Under the pieces are notes generated by a model. It saw only the letters and a program-made list of their open reading frames with translations. It had not been told where the DNA came from and did not search any database. From assembly GCA_026786225.1 (NCBI GenBank), contig JAJAYN010000104.1, positions 1 to 6,265 on the forward strand: 6,265 nt of DNA, in the 5' to 3' direction. The stretch comes from Burkholderiales bacterium (GTDB lineage Bacteria; Pseudomonadota; Gammaproteobacteria; Burkholderiales; Usitatibacteraceae). The position numbers were made by a program, and so were the translations under genes. Numbering within the stretch: the stretch's first letter is position 1; every line of letters begins with the position of its first letter. Of this stretch, positions 5,742 to 6,265 are shown piece after piece.

Positions 5742-6265
5742 TCAATCGAGCCCCGCGGCTTGCCCACGAACCTCGCCACCAGGCAGTGCGGCGCTGTGGA
5801 CGTTGAAGTACGTCCCGCCAGCGGCAAATGCGACCGCCTGTGCTTGCGTGAGCTTCGCGCCGACAGCGGACGTCCATGTATTCGTCGGGCCTTGTGTTAG
5901 CGGCACAATTACGGCGCCATTGGCACCCACCGCACCGAGGTGCAAATGAGCGGCTGTCGCGGTCACGCCCGTGGTCGTAATGGTGACAAACACATCGAGC
6001 GTATTGGCGTCGAGTTCAGCGCGGCCGCGACCTGATGCGGTCGTCGTTGTGGGCGGCACTTCGTTGGCGCCCGACAATAATCCTGTGCGGGTGACCTTGC
6101 CGATTTGACCGCGCGCTTCGCCCCCGGGGAAAGCCGCGCTGTGCGTATTGGCATACATATTGCCGAACAAGAGCGCACGGTACTGGGCAACGGTAAAGGT
6201 CGCCGGTGTGAAGTTCCAAACTGCACTTCCTGCGGCGGACTGCGTGGTGGGGACCAACACAGGAC
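5742..6265 (-). CDS. Tandem CHRD-domain protein, 5' end outside window
   Basis: The frame is open to the right edge, so the start and any signal peptide are not visible; the GTG at 6260 is likely internal. At least two CHRD domains are present. The first shows only its end, 'YANTHSAAFPGGEARGQI' (about 6155-6102). The second is complete (about 6086-5757): it begins 'GLLSGANEVPP', carries the paired histidines 'AHLHLGA' and ends 'YFNVHSAALPGGEVRGQ'. CHRD was first defined in chordin. Bacterial members are usually exported proteins of 120 to several hundred residues with unknown function; binding of metal or surface partners through the conserved histidines is only a suggestion. The protein ends five residues after the second domain, with no anchor or sorting signal. 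Its gap of 176 bases to the VOC gene, with a hairpin and a candidate promoter, suggests a separate transcription unit. Confidence 0.87.
   Translation of the reverse strand, partial: PVLVPTTQSAAGSAVWNFTPATFTVAQYRALLFGNMYANTHSAAFPGGEARGQIGKVTRTGLLSGANEVPPTTTTASGRGRAELDANTLDVFVTITTTGVTATAAHLHLGAVGANGAVIVPLTQGPTNTWTSAVGAKLTQAQAVAFAAGGTYFNVHSAALPGGEVRGQAAGLD

Overview
The window looks like chromosomal DNA of a moderately GC-rich proteobacterium. The closest matches I recall for the ABC exporter, the short XRE-type regulator and the LuxR/DUF4199 pair are from Gammaproteobacteria of the Xanthomonadales type and related Betaproteobacteria. That placement is from memory of family resemblance, not from a search. 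There are no RNA genes, IS elements, CRISPR arrays or phage genes. No gene-free stretch exceeds about 180 bases.

Left part, plus strand (1-3382). The window opens inside an XRE-type transcriptional regulator whose N-terminal helix-turn-helix is cut off by the edge. A GNAT-family acetyltransferase follows 18 bases later and is probably co-transcribed. After an 83-base gap comes a full-length ABC exporter half-transporter (membrane domain fused to ATPase) with all ATPase motifs intact. An 11-bp perfect inverted repeat (3409-3448) closes this block where it converges on the minus-strand genes.

Right part, minus strand (6265-3472). Read in the direction of transcription, the order is: a tandem CHRD-domain protein (5' end outside the window), a VOC/glyoxalase-fold gene interrupted by one in-frame amber codon, a small LuxR-type regulator anchored by two membrane helices, a four-helix DUF4199 membrane protein, and an intact VOC-family protein.

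The most interesting piece is the LuxR-DUF4199 pair. A DNA-binding protein tethered in the inner membrane, with no receiver domain, sits directly upstream of a membrane protein of unknown function. A perfect 7-4-7 palindrome (4530-4547) lies in the gap between them and is a plausible operator. The pair could be a small membrane signalling or regulatory unit, with the downstream VOC protein as a possible third member. This is inference from layout. The amber codon in the second VOC gene is best read as a recent nonsense mutation or a sequencing error, because TAG is the ordinary stop codon of five other genes here.
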